Made by a program: the position numbers and the translations under genes. 64,000 nt of DNA from Ascidia mentula (Eukaryota; Chordata; Ascidiacea; Phlebobranchia; Ascidiidae), in NCBI GenBank assembly GCA_947561715.1, contig OX387200.1:11286501-11350500 (forward strand), in the 5' to 3' direction. The notes below the pieces were generated by a model. That model did not search any database. It was not told where the DNA came from and saw only the letters and a program-made list of their open reading frames with translations. Shown piece by piece: positions 39,501-54,500 of this stretch; position 1 is the first letter of the stretch; every line of letters begins with the position of its first letter.

Positions 39501-42500
39501 GTTGTTGCTGAACAGGTACACTTCTAAATTGTTTTATTGAAATTTTATAGTCCAATGATTATCATGTTGCTTTTTAGAATCCTTACACATTTGGTCACAC
39601 TCAAACTCACTTAGCATCTTCTGGACACACAAATATATCAACACGAGTTCCTGTATTTGAGTTCAAAACTACTGATCATACCACATTGCAATTGTGTAGT
39701 AGTGATGATCATGAAAATATTATGTCAACATCTGATTTGATTAGGATTGTAATGGCTACCAGTGATGATAAGTTTATTACGCCAGATGATACCAGTGAAA
39801 TTGCTGCAGTTGAACAAAGTAGCAACTATTATCCTCGTGTAAGTGTTATAATTATAAGGAAATTCATTGTTTATTAACTTTGTAGTTTAACTAAATAGTT
39901 TTTGTGGTAATTAAAGTCTCAATTGTTTTTGTGGCAAATATTGGAAATGTGCCAACACAGAGAGCTAAACCCTAATGCCATCAGCCAAATCCAGACCGAA
40001 ATCTAATTTTTTAGTAATGTGATAAATTAACATATTGGTCACAAAAACACACACACACACACTGTTTGTATTTTTATTGTAATTACGCAATTTTAGTGTC
40101 AATATTAGCATTTAGCATTAAAATTATGTCACTACATATCTGTTTAATAAAAAAATGTAGTTTTCATGATAACACAGTGAAAAGCTGTGGCAATATTGCC
40201 ACTAAAGATATTTTTGTTAATAAAGGTCATTTCTCAATGGATTTAGGAATTGTTGGGCTAATTTTACAGAACAGGGCCAACAGATTATATTTGTCCTTTA
40301 ATGAAATAATCAGTAAACTACAGCATGTATGTGGCACTCAACTGTTAACTAATAATAACAAGTTATTTATAAGCCTCAAAATTTAGGAATGTTCTCTTTA
40401 TCTCTGTTCAAGTTTCCCAGATTCTACCTGACCTATAACTATGAATAACATGACTCGTTGTTCTTTTCATATTTTTAGAGAGGTATTCTGTTTCAAAATT
40501 TTACAATAAAAGGACAGCAATCTCTTGGATTGCTGGTCAACAACAATAACACTGATCATGCTACTGCAGTTTACTTGATGGTTGTATATGATTTATTGTC
40601 TGAATCTGAAGAACATGAATCAAACCCCTTCATAGGTATGGCTCATAATATTGTGTAACATTGTGTATATCCTTTTTTACCACAGTTTTCATATTGTTGT
40701 GTGTGGCAAAAATTAAGGCTGTTGCAAACCTGTTGTCTAACCTATGTAAACTTTGTCCAAATGTTCCCAGATGTAAAGTATAAAGGAATGCAAAAAAAAC
40801 TACTTTTTATTGACAGATGTGCTATTCCATACAAGTTTTCTTCCCAATTCCTCGAATTACATCAAGCATATGAGGTTGTGGAAGGAAACAATTCATCCCC
40901 AAGCAGATCATAAGAATTACACAATTTACATTTCCTCAGGGTAGGTGTTGTCATTCATTGTTCAACACAGAAATTTAATATTCCAATTTATTTTGTAGAA
41001 ATGGTAATACAGTTCCCAATTTTTTTTTGAATGTAACTAGTTATTTCAAATATTCTGATGCATTACTTCAAGTGGCTGTGTATTATTGTGCATGTCAATT
41101 TTATGATACTGAGGTAAGCATGAAGTTTAAATACTTTTAGTAGTATGCATTTGACAATCAGTTATACTGTGGCCTTTAATTTTAATAAATAATGATTAGA
41201 GAGTAGTGAGTTTATTTAGTTAGCAACTGTCTACCAATAATAACAACTGTTCAGGAAATTATCATCATAATTTTTAAAAAGTAGTTTTTCTAATTTGTAC
41301 AGAATTCAATGTGGAGTACTTTGGGTATAATGACATCTCATGAAACGACACCTTCGGCAGCAGTGTGTTATTCAAACCACTTAACATCATTTGGATCTTT
41401 CGTTTTAAATCCTCCAAATTTGGTTGATATAACTGAGATAAAGGCAAGATAAATGTTTCTTAACTTTATTATGTTCTGTTCTGGGCTATTCCAATTAATT
41501 TTTTGCCAAACCCAAAGTTAGCTATTTCTACTGTTTTATTTATTTTTAAAAGAGAGCCATTGAAACAGTTTTAAGAGTAAATCAAATAATATTTTCTTTT
41601 GAAGTTCTACCAGTATAGACAAATCTTTGGTCAGAATTTTTCATTTTTAAAACTATTTATTAATTTTATTGTTTAGATTCTTTATGTGATAAATACAGCA
41701 AAAGAACATACAAATTTAAACTATTTGTGTATTAAAATTACATAAAGAGTAAAATAGTGACCTTGATGGTATGTATATGTTGTATACATCTTCCTCTTTT
41801 ATGCACGTTTTTGACTAACCCAATATTCTATTTCTGTAATACAATTTGCTTTCGAACAGAACATTAATTTCACTCAAAATCCAGTGGCTCTTATAGTTGT
41901 TGTTGTTGTTTTCGCAATTTACTTGCTCGGAGCAATTTGGTGTCGATTCTTGGATGTAAGAGATCTTGAGAAGGCCAATGGTGTCCCCCTATGTGGTTCA
42001 AATGGCCAGTATAAATATGAAATCAGCATAAAAACGTCACCGGGAATTGGAAGTGGTAAGTTATAAATGCAAATAACAAGGATGATTAAAAGTTTTTTTT
42101 ATCATCAGGCACAACAGCAAATGTTGGAATAATAGTGTATGGATATAAAGCAAAATCAGGATCCAAGCATTTGTTTAAGTTGGGAGCTTTTCAACGAGGA
42201 AGTGTTGATATGTTTCAAATTGCTTGTGATATTGATATAGGTGTCATTTACAAAATTAAGTTGTGGCATGACAATACTGGTTAGTATTTGTTCAGTTAAA
42301 ATATTTATATTGTTTTATAATGCACCCCCAAATGTGGGCAAATGTCATTTGTAACATATACTTTTTATCTTTAAAGGTTTGGATCCTGCATGGAATGTTT
42401 CCCGGATAATGATAAAAGATTTACACAATGGGGAATGTTATTTTTTTTTAGCTGATACTTGGTTACAGGTGTATCCACATGACGATGATGATTCCTGTTT

Positions 42501-45500
42501 GATAAAAACAATATGTGTTGCAAGTATGTTTACATCAAACCTATTGTAAATTAATTAAACACTAAAAATGTAATAAAAAAATTCATTGTTTAAAACATGT
42601 TTTTCATGATATCATCAGCGTCATAAGACATAATTAAAAGAATGACATGAGTAGGAAATTAAAGTGTTGAATTTCCAGTGTAATGTTTTTCATATACCCT
42701 TAAAGTCTGTGTTACACCTTACATTAGGGTCATAATGCAAAAAAATGAAATACAATTTTGGCTGGCTTGGGTCAATACAAACATGAACAAATCTCAATGT
42801 TGCTTTGGCACCATTAAACCTCAATGGTAAATGCAGGCAAAAAATTTTGTAAAAACGAAATGTATTTTATGCAGTGTATCCACTGATCAGAACAATTTTA
42901 ATTTAGCTTGATTAATCCACTGCATTATGTTTGTCTGTGTGTTTCTTGACCTTTCCAAGGTGGTTTTGCATATCATTTACTAGGCTGCATTTGTTTTTTT
43001 TAAATCCAGCAGCAAGGACAACAGGATTTGTCTAGTAAGAAATTTTCCCCAGAATATTTAGACAAGAGATGATAAGACCACAATAAATTTTTATGGGAGT
43101 TCAATTTTCGCCAACATTTAGCACCAAATAACTAGTTAACTACAAAAGTGATTAAAACATGTTTAAATGTTGCATTTTCACCAGCCATGCATCTTTAATC
43201 ATTCACCATAAAATTAATATAAAAATACAAATATGTGACCTTAAGTAATAGTATTTACTCTTCTCACTCAGTCTATGTTCCCCACAATCATTTTTTCTTT
43301 TGTTATTCATTTATTTCTGTGCAATTAAATATAATTTGTATTTTTAGGAAAATATTTTTAGTTGTAGGCCAGACTACTCATTTATGGTTCTTTTGTAACT
43401 GCTTTTGCAGTACTTATGGTTTTCTTTATAAACAGCAATAAAATAGGACAATGTCTTAACCAATGGGGTAGTGTAAATATCTCTATTCTTATTATTTGTT
43501 TCTGTAACAAGCCACTCATTGGAATATAGCTTACTTGCATCAAATTTTGCTTGTTGGTTGGCATGTCAATATTTATCATCTGTAAGGTCCTGCTTTTTTC
43601 CAGCATAAACATTGTGAAAACACTGTTGTCATTTTTTTCCAATTTAAAGAGAAGATGTTGTTTTTTAGGTGAAGAAGAAATGTCTGATTTTTTATTAAGA
43701 TTTGGGAATCAACTTTCATATGGATGGGAAGATGTACATTTGTGGCTGTCATTAATTGAGAGACCAGTTAGAAGCAATTTTAGCAGAGTGCAACGCTTGA
43801 CATGTTGTGTAACCTTGCTATATTCATTCATGGTGTTATGGTAAGCCAAAATATGATAAATTTAAGTCACCGTGATACTACATAACATTCTGAACTTTTT
43901 AGTGAATTTCGAGCTTGATTTCAAAATCATGTTCTCATTGAAAGTGTTTATCTATATCTGATTTCCTTTGCTGTTTAGAACAAAAGTTAGCATTGGACAC
44001 ACTAACCTGTAAAAAAATATTGTAGCTAAATAATTAAACTTTAACCCAAAAAATTGATGAGGTAACAAATGCATTTGACAATTGACTAATCTTGAAACAT
44101 AATTATGCAATACATAGCAAGCTAAAATATAATATTTATAAAATATTTTGAAATAGCTATGTTGCAATTTAAACTAATTGTATAAAAATGCTTGTTTTGG
44201 CCTAATTCTAATATTGTTTTTAGTTTTATTGCTTGTTTAGTTTGCATGTAAATTATTTTACCTTAAATGAATTATCCAATGTGTGTTTCTGTTCCAATTC
44301 CTAAATCAACTCATTTTGGTTTATTCAGTGCATTTTGGTATCAAAACTACGATGATGAAACTTTTCAGCTTTTCCGTTGGCAAGATATTGCTGTTGGACT
44401 AATTGTAACAATCATGGTGTTTCCAATAAACATGTTGATTGTATTCTGTTTCAAAAACTCAAAATGCAAGGTAGCTGTATTGTTGTGATTATTTGATGTT
44501 TTAAACTTTGCAAATATGATTGCAAACATTTTGTTTAGTATTTCAAACACTAAAATAGTTATAAATTCAAATATTTGTATTTTTTATGCCACTTGATTTA
44601 AAATATTATAATTTTGTAATAGGTGGATACAATTAAACAGTGGACAAATAGAGCACAAACCGCCCAAACTGTGGAAATTCTAAATGAAATACTGGAGGGA
44701 AATACCATGCAAAATTGCCATCCAAAAAGCACACATTTATCTCATTTAGAACCAAGCTGTGATTTTGTTGATGTTGAACCATGTGAAATGAAATTCAAAT
44801 TTGAAAAGGTTAGTAATAGCTATAAACCCTGGAATTCATCATTATTTGATGGCATATATATTTTTTCCTAAAATTACAACTAAAGCCATCCCAGGAAAAG
44901 ATTTTCATGTCAAGTGCTAGCAATGCTTTTACTATGTTACATCACTTGTTTACACATAGTTTCAGTAAAGACTTACCTTGCTGTTGGTTGAACTAGCCAT
45001 AGAGTAACATTTTTTGAATAATTCTAATTGGCATCAACTGACTAGATCAGTGATTCTTAAACTATTTAACTCACCGAACCCCTTTGATCTTCTGCAAGTA
45101 TTCGCCAAACCCCGAAAACATCAGCATAAATAGCAAACGAAATGGAATATGAACTGAAATCAATATAACACCATTTGAATGAATTTGGGTGTCCAAGCAA
45201 AGTCATTTTCGCATGCAGTCTGTTATGTTTTTTTGTTTTGTTTTACCGCAACTAGAATGCAATGGTGTTTATAGATGGATCAGGATGAAATGACTTAAGT
45301 CCAAGATTTTGAATTCATAGGTAGGACGTCCAGGGTGAGCTAAATACTGAAGTATACCAATGCCAACAGTACAGATATTTATAGTTGTGAAGCGCAGCTG
45401 AAAACGAGTGCCCGTTTTTTTGTGAACCGGACCAGAATCTGCACCAGTTTTAGTGCCAAAACACAAAAGATTTGGATATAATCTTAAAAAAATCACAAGT

Positions 45501-48500
45501 GTCGTTGATATTTTCGATATTACAACATGATTTTATTCTGATGCCGTTTTTATGCATTAAATTTGCCAGTGTTTACTTTGTATAATCCCAGTTTTGTGTA
45601 CAAATCCCAACAACAATTCAGGATTCTAAGTGCCAGTACTTTAATTTGATTAATACACAATAGACCTGGGATTCATGAGGAAATGTAGGAAGTCAATATT
45701 CGGAATCTGTGTCAATGTTTACATTGTATTTATCTAGACAGCTCATCACATTACTGATTAAAATAGCACAAGCAAACTGTTGATTGATTTTCAATTCATG
45801 AAATTCTTTTTTTGGATGTGGAAGCCAACATTTGTCCAGTTTAAAAAGTTTTGTTAGATATTTAGACGCACTGAAGGGTCATCACCGTACTTGGTCAGAT
45901 ATGGTCGCTCAAAAAGCATATTTAGCCAAGCCACTGTAATGTCTGTTGATTGCACCACAGCATGTAAAAATGTTTTACAATGGCCTTTTGTGCTGTTTGT
46001 TTATGTCAGCCATGACTACGAACGATTTTCAAATTCACACAAGTGCCCAGCAGTTACTATCTTAACGCATGCAAGTACAAATAGTGGTCATGTTCATTGT
46101 TACATCACAGAACTGAAAGTATGGTTACAATCCAACCTCCCCGTGCTTAAGTTACGAAACTAAATATTTTTGTTTCTGAAAGTAATTTAAAAGAAAAATA
46201 TGATGGAAATGTTCACTGAATTTGTAAATCACTGGACCTTCGAACCTAGATTAAAAACTACTGATTGTGGTAAATGCTTGGTGCGTATTATTAAGTTTGT
46301 ATAATATTTCAGGATGTTGAGGATCACTCTACACATACATTGCATAAAACAACAGGGACAATCCGATCTTTAGATATAAGAAGCAAAGTATACCATTTTC
46401 CATAATAGCAATTGTAAAAAATAACAGCATGTGTTTGTAGTCATGGGTGTCAGAGGAAAACCATGATTATTATGGAAGTCTTGATGGTGATTCTAGGGGT
46501 GTGTCAGATGATACTGGAATATCAAGTGCTGAGGAAATCTCCACCCCTGACATTATGCTGTGAGTTACCCAACTTCCAATGTTAATTTTGTCTAGTGTTC
46601 TCATTATTACAATAGTCATAAATGAACTATTGTATTTAATTATTGATATTCTTCTAGTTTAATTTGCAAATATGTTAGAAAACATTTCAAGAAGATGGTG
46701 CTGTATATATTATGAAAAGGTTATAGTTGAATGACTTGTTTTCAATCATAGAAATACAGATTCACTGTCTCATGATGTGGTCTCAATAGAAGATAATTTT
46801 TGGGATTCTGTGTTTGTTGAGGACTTTTCAACAAAACATGACCAAAAAAATTCTAGGTAAATCAATATGCCAAAATATATGTAAAAAAAAATGATAAGCA
46901 CATGAGTATTGTGTAATTTTGATTGTTTTTTTTTGTTGTTGATCTTGCTGCATATCTCTAGTTCAGTTGGCTACGTTCTCATATTGACATGCAAAAGTAA
47001 CTTCATATGATGAGGGATTCTATTTACAGTCCCTATTAATGGATGGTTGAAAGCAAATATGATTTATGCCTGGCCCAGGATTTTTTAATTTTGGGGGGTG
47101 CCAAGTATAGAAAATCCATGACGTCCATGATGAGTTTGTATATTTGACTGAAAAGTTGTTTATCATCAACTTTTTCCTATCTGCCATGGTTATAGTATTT
47201 ATGTAATTAGGACCAGAGGAGGTTTTGATTTAAGTGCCGACCAATGTTAGCATTGGAGTACATGTAGTATTACTGGTCTCCACACATGTTCAACTAATAA
47301 AAATATGTAAGATGATGGTGCAATGTAGCCCTGTAGTTGGCGCCTATGGTACAGCCACATTGACCCTTATCTAGTGATACACATTGAACTGTCACTTTGT
47401 AAAGCTACTTTGAGACAAAAAAACTAATTTTGGCTTGATTTTTAATAAAATGTTGTTGATTCAGAATTATAGTTTTGTGTGAGGCAAAAGTAATGGATAA
47501 TTTTTCAAACCACCCATTCGGAATGTTTAGGTCAAACAACCTTTATCGGTCACAATTTTGTAAAACTGTACAAAATTTAACATGTTTGGCCCATTGTTTG
47601 AGTTCAGAAGATTAATAAAATAGCCTTTAGGGTAAATGTGAACTAAATTGTGCAAGCATAATTTGCAAAAATATGACATACACAAAGCATTAGTTCCTGT
47701 AGCATTGTACTCCTGTAAAATGTTTGGTATTTAAAATGACTGTTCAATTAATACAGTTCAATTAATAGTTTATATGGCAACTAAAAACAAACTTTACATG
47801 CAGAACACTGACATTAAAAAGGACACACAAAACCATATTTGAGGGCAATGCTAATTTGTCATCTTCCAAAAATCATGACACTGAAGAAGTTGAACCGAAG
47901 GATGTCACAAGTAAGGATTGTTATAGCATTATGAACATGCCCATTTAGTCACAATGTGTTGTTTGTTTTCAATGACTTGCCACAAAACAAAAGAAGATTC
48001 ATCATGTACTAGTTTAATTGGAAATTTGCGTAAAGACATTTGCTTGTAATGTTTTACAGGCAACAAATCTGGGCTAGAGAAAAACAAAACATTCATGCTT
48101 CCACATCAATTTGTATACTTTGCATACTTTACTTGCTATTCTGTAATTGTTGTTTCTATATTTTTTGTTATCCTTTATGGGCATGGATTTGGTGTTGAAA
48201 AGTCAATTCGCTGGTTGACTAGTATGCTAATTTCACTTGGAGGAAGTTTTTTTTTAATTGAACCTGTTAAGGTAAGTAGTTCTATGGATATAGAACAGTC
48301 TGTAGCTTATATTAATGTAAATATGCTTGGCTGGTCGCGCATAAAACAAAAGTTTCCTAAAAAAGGTATGCAAGATCCTATTTGTTTCCAATCTATCATT
48401 TTTATACAAATGCCATGTTTGTTTTTGATGCTGTAAAATATCCTTGGTGATTTACTTAAACTTGTGACAACATTGTCAGCAGTTATATAGTATTGAAAAT

Positions 48501-51500
48501 TTTGCTAAACAAATTAAACATTGAAATATTTGTTTAAATGAATTAAAATTACACTAAAAATATTGTTTAAGGTAATATTCTTTGCTGCATACATTTCACT
48601 ATTCACAAAACAGCCACTTCCAGAATATGAAAGTCAAAGAACTGAAGATTCTTTTATTGAAAATTATGAGCATGTTCAGGTATCTTATCCATTAATATTG
48701 ACATAAATGTTGATTTTAAGCATATTTTGTCTGCAGAAAAGAAACAAGATCTGGCCCCCTGGTGGCTATGCCCTTGAACAATGTAAAGAACAGGCAAAAA
48801 AGTCTGAAAGGGCCACACAACTAATACAACGTTTATTATTGAACTCATTGCTCCTCTCCTCCTTATTGTGTTTTGTTTTTGTTCAAAGAGTGCCTGGCTC
48901 TTTTTGGGACATACATTCTATAAAAACAGTTCTACATAAAAATTATTCTGTTGAACAAGAAACTTACCCGTTTCATACTAATAAGTCAATGTTAAGTGAT
49001 ATAAGAACGTGAGTGTGATTTATTATTTGGGTCAAATATTTTTATACCATCAATTATCTTACAGTATAAATGATATATGGATTTGGACCAATAGTGTATT
49101 TGTTCCTACTACTTTAACCAATGAAGGACCAGTGGGATCACACTACAATTTGCTTGGGAAAGTTAAAATCTGCCAACAAAGATACTTACCAGGTATTTTT
49201 CATGGGAAATGTGGCCGATTGTTAGAGTACTCCTCATATATGTGGCCAATGCTTAAGCAACTATTTGTGAGCAGATTGCTAGCTACATGCCCAAGCATAG
49301 TGTGCAACACTTTTGGTTACAGGAATACAAGTGAAAAGTGTGACATAAAAAGGCTCAAATTAAGATTATTTATAAATATACAAATTTATATGAGGAGCTA
49401 ATATTCTTTAATATTTCATTTTAATTCTGCTCTGAAATGCCATGCACAGTTTTAAAATTCAACAATATGCTTGTCAATTCAATCTTACAATCATAGAAAA
49501 CAAAAAGTGAACTTCCTTAAAATAAACCCTGTGACAACGAAATTTTAGGAAAATAAGCAATACAGCAGATAAGATGGAAAAAAATTGGATGGCATACAAA
49601 AATACCTTGTATATCAAAGAGATTCATATAATAATAACTAATTGATATGGTGAACTCCCAGTTTACAAACACTGGCGCAACAGCGACTAATAAAATTCCA
49701 TGCACTAACATTTCTTTTTATCATTTTTACTATTTGTGTCATTGATATAAATCATACTACATGAATTGGCAGTCTCAAACCCAAATAACATATCGTACAA
49801 CTTAAATAAGCACTCCATAGAGATGGCATGCTCATTTGGGTAGAAAAAATAATGTAAAAATATACAACATGACACACTGTCGGTGGTGTTGGAGTTCTGT
49901 ACAGTTTGAAGGAGGTTTCTATGTTGTAGTGAAGACATACAGTGACGCTTGTCTTTGTTTGTATACATTAAAGTGTAACATTCTGTTTTCCCAGTATGTT
50001 TCAGGTTAGGATGTAACTGGTTCTTTTTGTATGCTAATGGTTGCTGACATCTGATAGTGCATCAATGCCCCCTTTGGGCTACAGATTGGTTCATGAAATG
50101 TAGGGGTTCAGAATAAACAAAACATTCCAAACTGTGTCAAAATTATAAAAATGTATTACCATGTCAATTATATTCATGAAGCACTTGTGTATTTCTACAG
50201 GTTTTATTTTTCATGAGTACTCTGCCAAGAGCAACTAGTCACAACTAAAAAAAATTAAAATGCAAATTTTCAGTGCAAGTCAATGTTATGAAACTATCAG
50301 AAGTTTCAAATTGTAGTCGACTGATTTATTAGCAATCTTGAAAAAAAAGACTTATTATCAAAATAGAAAATTGGTGTCGCTGATAAAATATAATGCCAAC
50401 CAGAGGGCTAGATTCTGCAAAAATTAAGGAACCTGTATCATTCAATCCAAGTAAATGAAATAAAACTTTTCACACAACTGAATCAGTGAGGGTTCAGAGA
50501 TTGGGTAATCTGATCCATAGGCTTGAAGTTTTATTGTCAGGTTGTAGCATGTGACAATTGTGACATCATAGGTTTGTTTGCGTGTTACCTTGCATGCCAT
50601 ATCATTGATTTAACATTAGTTTATGCTTTTGGACCATGTTGCTGCTAAACATATGTAAATAGCATTGACCTCACAGTGGACATGCATGGTCAGCAGTAGC
50701 CCACTATGTTATATTTCATGTTCCAAAGTTAGTGTGAACGACAAATATTGCCCACCTGGAACAAATTTGTCACATGTTTCGTATTACTACAATTGAATTT
50801 TATTAAAACAAATATTACAGCTACTGTAAAGATTTTTTGAGTGTTTCTGCAAACATTTTCAATGCACTATAATGAATGTAGGCATGTAAACAAAATGGCG
50901 CAGTGGAGCAAATTACAGGAAAACATAAAATGTCTTTTGCAATCAGTTTTCTATTTTTAGAAAGCTGTATTGTGAAGATTATGGCAGAAAACATAGAGTC
51001 CACTTGTATTTCCAATTGGAATAAGGATACATCCCATTATTCACCTGGATGGAGAGAAAGAAATTTATCAAGTAGTACCCCATGGTCTTTTTCTACAGGC
51101 AAAAGCAGGTAATTTTGCACGGTAGCATTGCATAAGTATTTATTACTGTTCTCAAAATATACCTTATAATGAATTAGGTCCACTCATAATTGACATAGGT
51201 ATAGTATGGTTTGGCAGTTTTGTAAGATTTCCATATATCATGCTGAAATTTACTTTTAGTTTGTTAAACAGTACTGAGTGGGACTGGGTACGTTCTTGTA
51301 GTTTGTGATTATGTATGCAAAAAGTTGGCTAACAATTCTATCAGAGACTGATTTGAGTAAATGAAGCTACCAAAAACTTCAGTAGGGATAAACGTAACCG
51401 AATACATAGCATACATATATATATATATATATATAATAGATGTAGTAATCAGAAAATTACTACATGTGTTGTATGTAGTGGTAACTTAAAAGTTTGTTGA

Positions 51501-54500
51501 AAACAGTTTTGTCAAGCAAAACCTTTTTATTATATTTCAGTATAGGACTATGGGGATTGCACCAAGTTTATGATGATTCTGGATATTGTGCCTTTTTGGA
51601 TGTTAACAACTCAACAGAGAAACTGCATAATCTTAAACAAGCCAATTGGCTTGACAATATGACAAGTCTTTATTTTGTTGAATTTGCTCATTATAGTTTA
51701 ACATCACTAGGGTAAGACATTTGGCATTTATAGAAATTAAGTTATACCTGAAAATGTTTTTTTTGCATTGGAAATAAATAAAAACTAATAAAAATGAATT
51801 ACTGTTTTTTATGATTGTAATTTCTATTTTAAGGTCTGTGGTGTCCCTTGTTCTATTTGAAATCGATGAAACCGGAGTTGTTTTGCCCTCTTATACAGGA
51901 ATAAGCGTTCGTTTATTTTCTCCAGAATATGTTACCCTCGATATGGTGTTTATGGTGGGTCTATAAATGAAGTTTTTTTAGCAAACACCTGCTATTTGTC
52001 TTTCTTCTTTCTTCCAAGGCATTATTTGGAATTACGGTAATCATGTACTGGTCCTATGAAGTACACCAATTGTTTCAATCCAAACAACGTTGTTCAAATC
52101 ATTTCAAAAACATACAACAATACAAAAAGCTTTTAATTTTGATCTCTTCATCTGTTTGCTGCTCTTTGTTTGTGTACAAGTAAGTTATTTAGTGGTTTGG
52201 TGTAGTATGGCATTTGAACCTTGTAGGCAGATGTTTGAACTTTGCAGGCAACAAGTATGTCGAATTCTTGTTAACCAGGCTATTTTTTGTCCAAATTTTT
52301 GGTGCTTTTAGCTTGCATTAGTAAAATATGTTCTTATGAAACAAAAAGTGGTACATACGCAGTTTGTTTTACAAAATAGTTGCTTTATTTGAAAAAGATG
52401 GGGGCATTCGTTAAGTTTCTTTGGCCAGCCCTAGACTCATTTTACCGATTTAAGGATTCGCGAGATAAATTGCCGCCTGCACATCTTTCTTCTCACAGAA
52501 ATTTTCTTAACGTCAGAGATACACAGATTATTTATTACAGATAAAAGTTGCTCACTTTACACATAATCTAGATTAGAGTGAATTCTGCTTCAATCGCTCA
52601 TTTGTATGAGTCATTCCATTATATTTTTACCTTCCTTAACCCATAGTCTCAGATTTTGCTAAAACATGGCACAAGTGTGTATGTGTAGGTAAGGAATCCC
52701 ACCCTAGTTGTGAACACCAAGTAAGGATCTGTGCAGGGGTGACCTTGTCTTATCAACTTGCAGTAAAATATGAGACTATGGGTGTAAAAATGAACTTTTG
52801 TGCTAAAAATATAATGGAATGACCAGTACACGAAACCAATATCCTACTAACTGCACAGACTCAAACAAACATTTTCATGTTTCCCAGTTCTGTTAATGTA
52901 GTTTTTAAGCTAAGGTTATAACTTAAAGATTAACAATTTGAAAGACATGGCAGGCTAACAACACTCACACAAAATGTTTTGTTTGTTATACATATCTATC
53001 CATAGTCAGGTAAATAGCAGGAACATTTTTAGGTTGATCCTGTTGAAGTATTCCATGGCATCATACAAAACAAACAAGAAGGAGTTTACTAGTTTTTATG
53101 AGGTAGCTTGTGTATCTGAAATCTTAACTGTCATGTCAGCATTTCTTTTGACAGCTTTATGCTTACAGGTACTTGCTTATCAGGTCTGAATTTTCACAAA
53201 TAATAATATTTTTGAAATTTGTTTTCAGACAATTCAACTCCTAAAGTACATTAAGAAATACTCAACAGTTGTGAAGACACTAAATAACTGTTTTAACTTA
53301 ATTATGGGATCTAGCTTGATATTCTCTGCTTTGATTCTTTTTTATGCCCAGGTTGGGTACCTGGTAAGCTATAGTTAGTGTATTCATGAAATGACTATAA
53401 ATTATTAAAGCTGTTGACAGGTTTTTGGGTTAAACGGTGGACAAACAATAGAAGCTTTTGGAAGCTTTTGGAAAAGTCTAGCCTCCATGTTTTACATTGT
53501 TTGTCGGGGATTAAAAACAAAAATATGCTTTGATGCTTACCCATTGTTTTCCATTGCATTTTTTTACTCCTTCTATTTTTGTGTTTGCTTACTTGTGGGA
53601 AGGTAGGTGGTTAAAGTAGTTTATTTTATATGTACCATTAAATTAATTCTGCTATGTTCAGAGTTAATTACTGTTGACATGCATACTGAAATTTTTTTGA
53701 TTCTGTTAAAATAATTTTTCTTTTTGTGCATAATTGTAGGTTATGCACTGTGATATTAAAACATGGATATAAAGATGACAAGCATGTGCACAATAGAAAT
53801 GAGCAAAATGATTCAGAAGTTTTTGATTACCTTATCAACAGAATAAAATTGAGGTTTGGTATAACAAAGCCTAAGCAGGTAATTTGTCAGATCAACTTTG
53901 GTTAATTTTTTGTTCTGTTTCATAAAAATAAAATACAGTTCACTTCATAGTTATCCATTTCTGTGAATCTAATTTTACAGTTTGCCTGCTTAATACTATA
54001 ATTTTTATTTTGTTTAAACAAGCTGAATTCTTTGACTAAACAAACAAACTAACCTTATTGCCTTCGTGTGTTGTACAGTATCGCCATAGGGTCCATTTTG
54101 AAGGCATGTCCACTCCATCTTTACGAGGTTCTATGAACTCACTGGACTCATTTGGAACATGTTTTACACCAGGGAGAATTTCACAATGCTCTGACACATC
54201 AGGTAACTCCAAAATAAATAAAAAATTTAAATTAATGTAATTAAATTATGTTTGCAGATTTATCCGTATCTTCATCTGATTCTGGCCTGGGTACACCATC
54301 TGATCATTCCCTTTCACTGTTTGACTATTTAACACTTGAAAATCCCCCATTAGAAAAACCAATAGACATCATTCATTTGAATTCCATTTACAATAGAGTT
54401 TCAACATATTCTGTTGACATGCTTTTACACCGATTTGATAGAGTAAATAAGCTTGCCAATGACTTACTTACTATAGAAAGAAAACTTTTGGAGGTAACTA

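Larger units (their letters stand above)
37222..41443 (+). other. PKD1: PKD1 exons 55-63: GAIN-like region and GPS
   Basis: The exons are 37222-37287, 37359-37566, 38085-38262, 39413-39515, 39578-39838, 40479-40635, 40817-40940, 40999-41113 and 41303-41443 (residues about 2682-3132). The GPS spans exons 62-63: CQFYDTE, then MWSTLGI, ETTPSAAVC and SNHLTSFG. The HL-T autoproteolysis site is intact near residue 3112/3113. The spacing and the substitution of the usual second Cys pair match vertebrate polycystin-1. Exon 63 ends in AAAG followed by GCAAGA, a GC donor whose junction restores phase into TM1. Confidence 0.92.
43669..48679 (+). other. PKD1: PKD1 exons 67-75: TM2-TM5 and variable cytoplasmic loop
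   Basis: The exons are 43669-43840, 44329-44470, 44623-44808, 46313-46387, 46441-46559, 46752-46856, 47804-47910, 48060-48271 and 48572-48679 (residues about 3304-3712). EDVHLWLSLIERPVRSNFSR followed by TM2, and WQDIAVGLIVTIMVFPINML (TM3), match polycystin-1. Exons 69-73 encode an acidic, Ser-rich loop without a recognised domain (DVEPCEMKFKFEK, SEENHDYYGSLDGDSRGVSD). TM4 and TM5 lie in exons 74-75 (FTCYSVIVVSIFFVILYGHG; MLISLGGSFFLIEPVKVIFF). Confidence 0.9.
48737..51954 (+). other. PKD1: PKD1 exons 76-80: TM6 and polycystin extracellular (TOP) domain
   Basis: The exons are 48737-49008, 49065-49192, 50961-51108, 51541-51711 and 51834-51954 (residues about 3713-3992). TM6 is LLLNSLLLSSLLCFVFV. 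The TOP domain shows NDIWIWTNSVFVPTT, LGKVKICQQR, LWGLHQVYDDSGYCAFLDV and NWLDNMTSLYFVEFAHYS, the diagnostic polycystin strings. Exon 78 has two in-phase acceptors, 50960 (better T tract) and 50987. I used the first. Confidence 0.93.

Noticed and set aside
49009..49401. 130-codon frame taken as a single exon
   Set aside because: After residue LPG the frame loses polycystin similarity. The donor at 49193 joins in phase to the exon at 50961.
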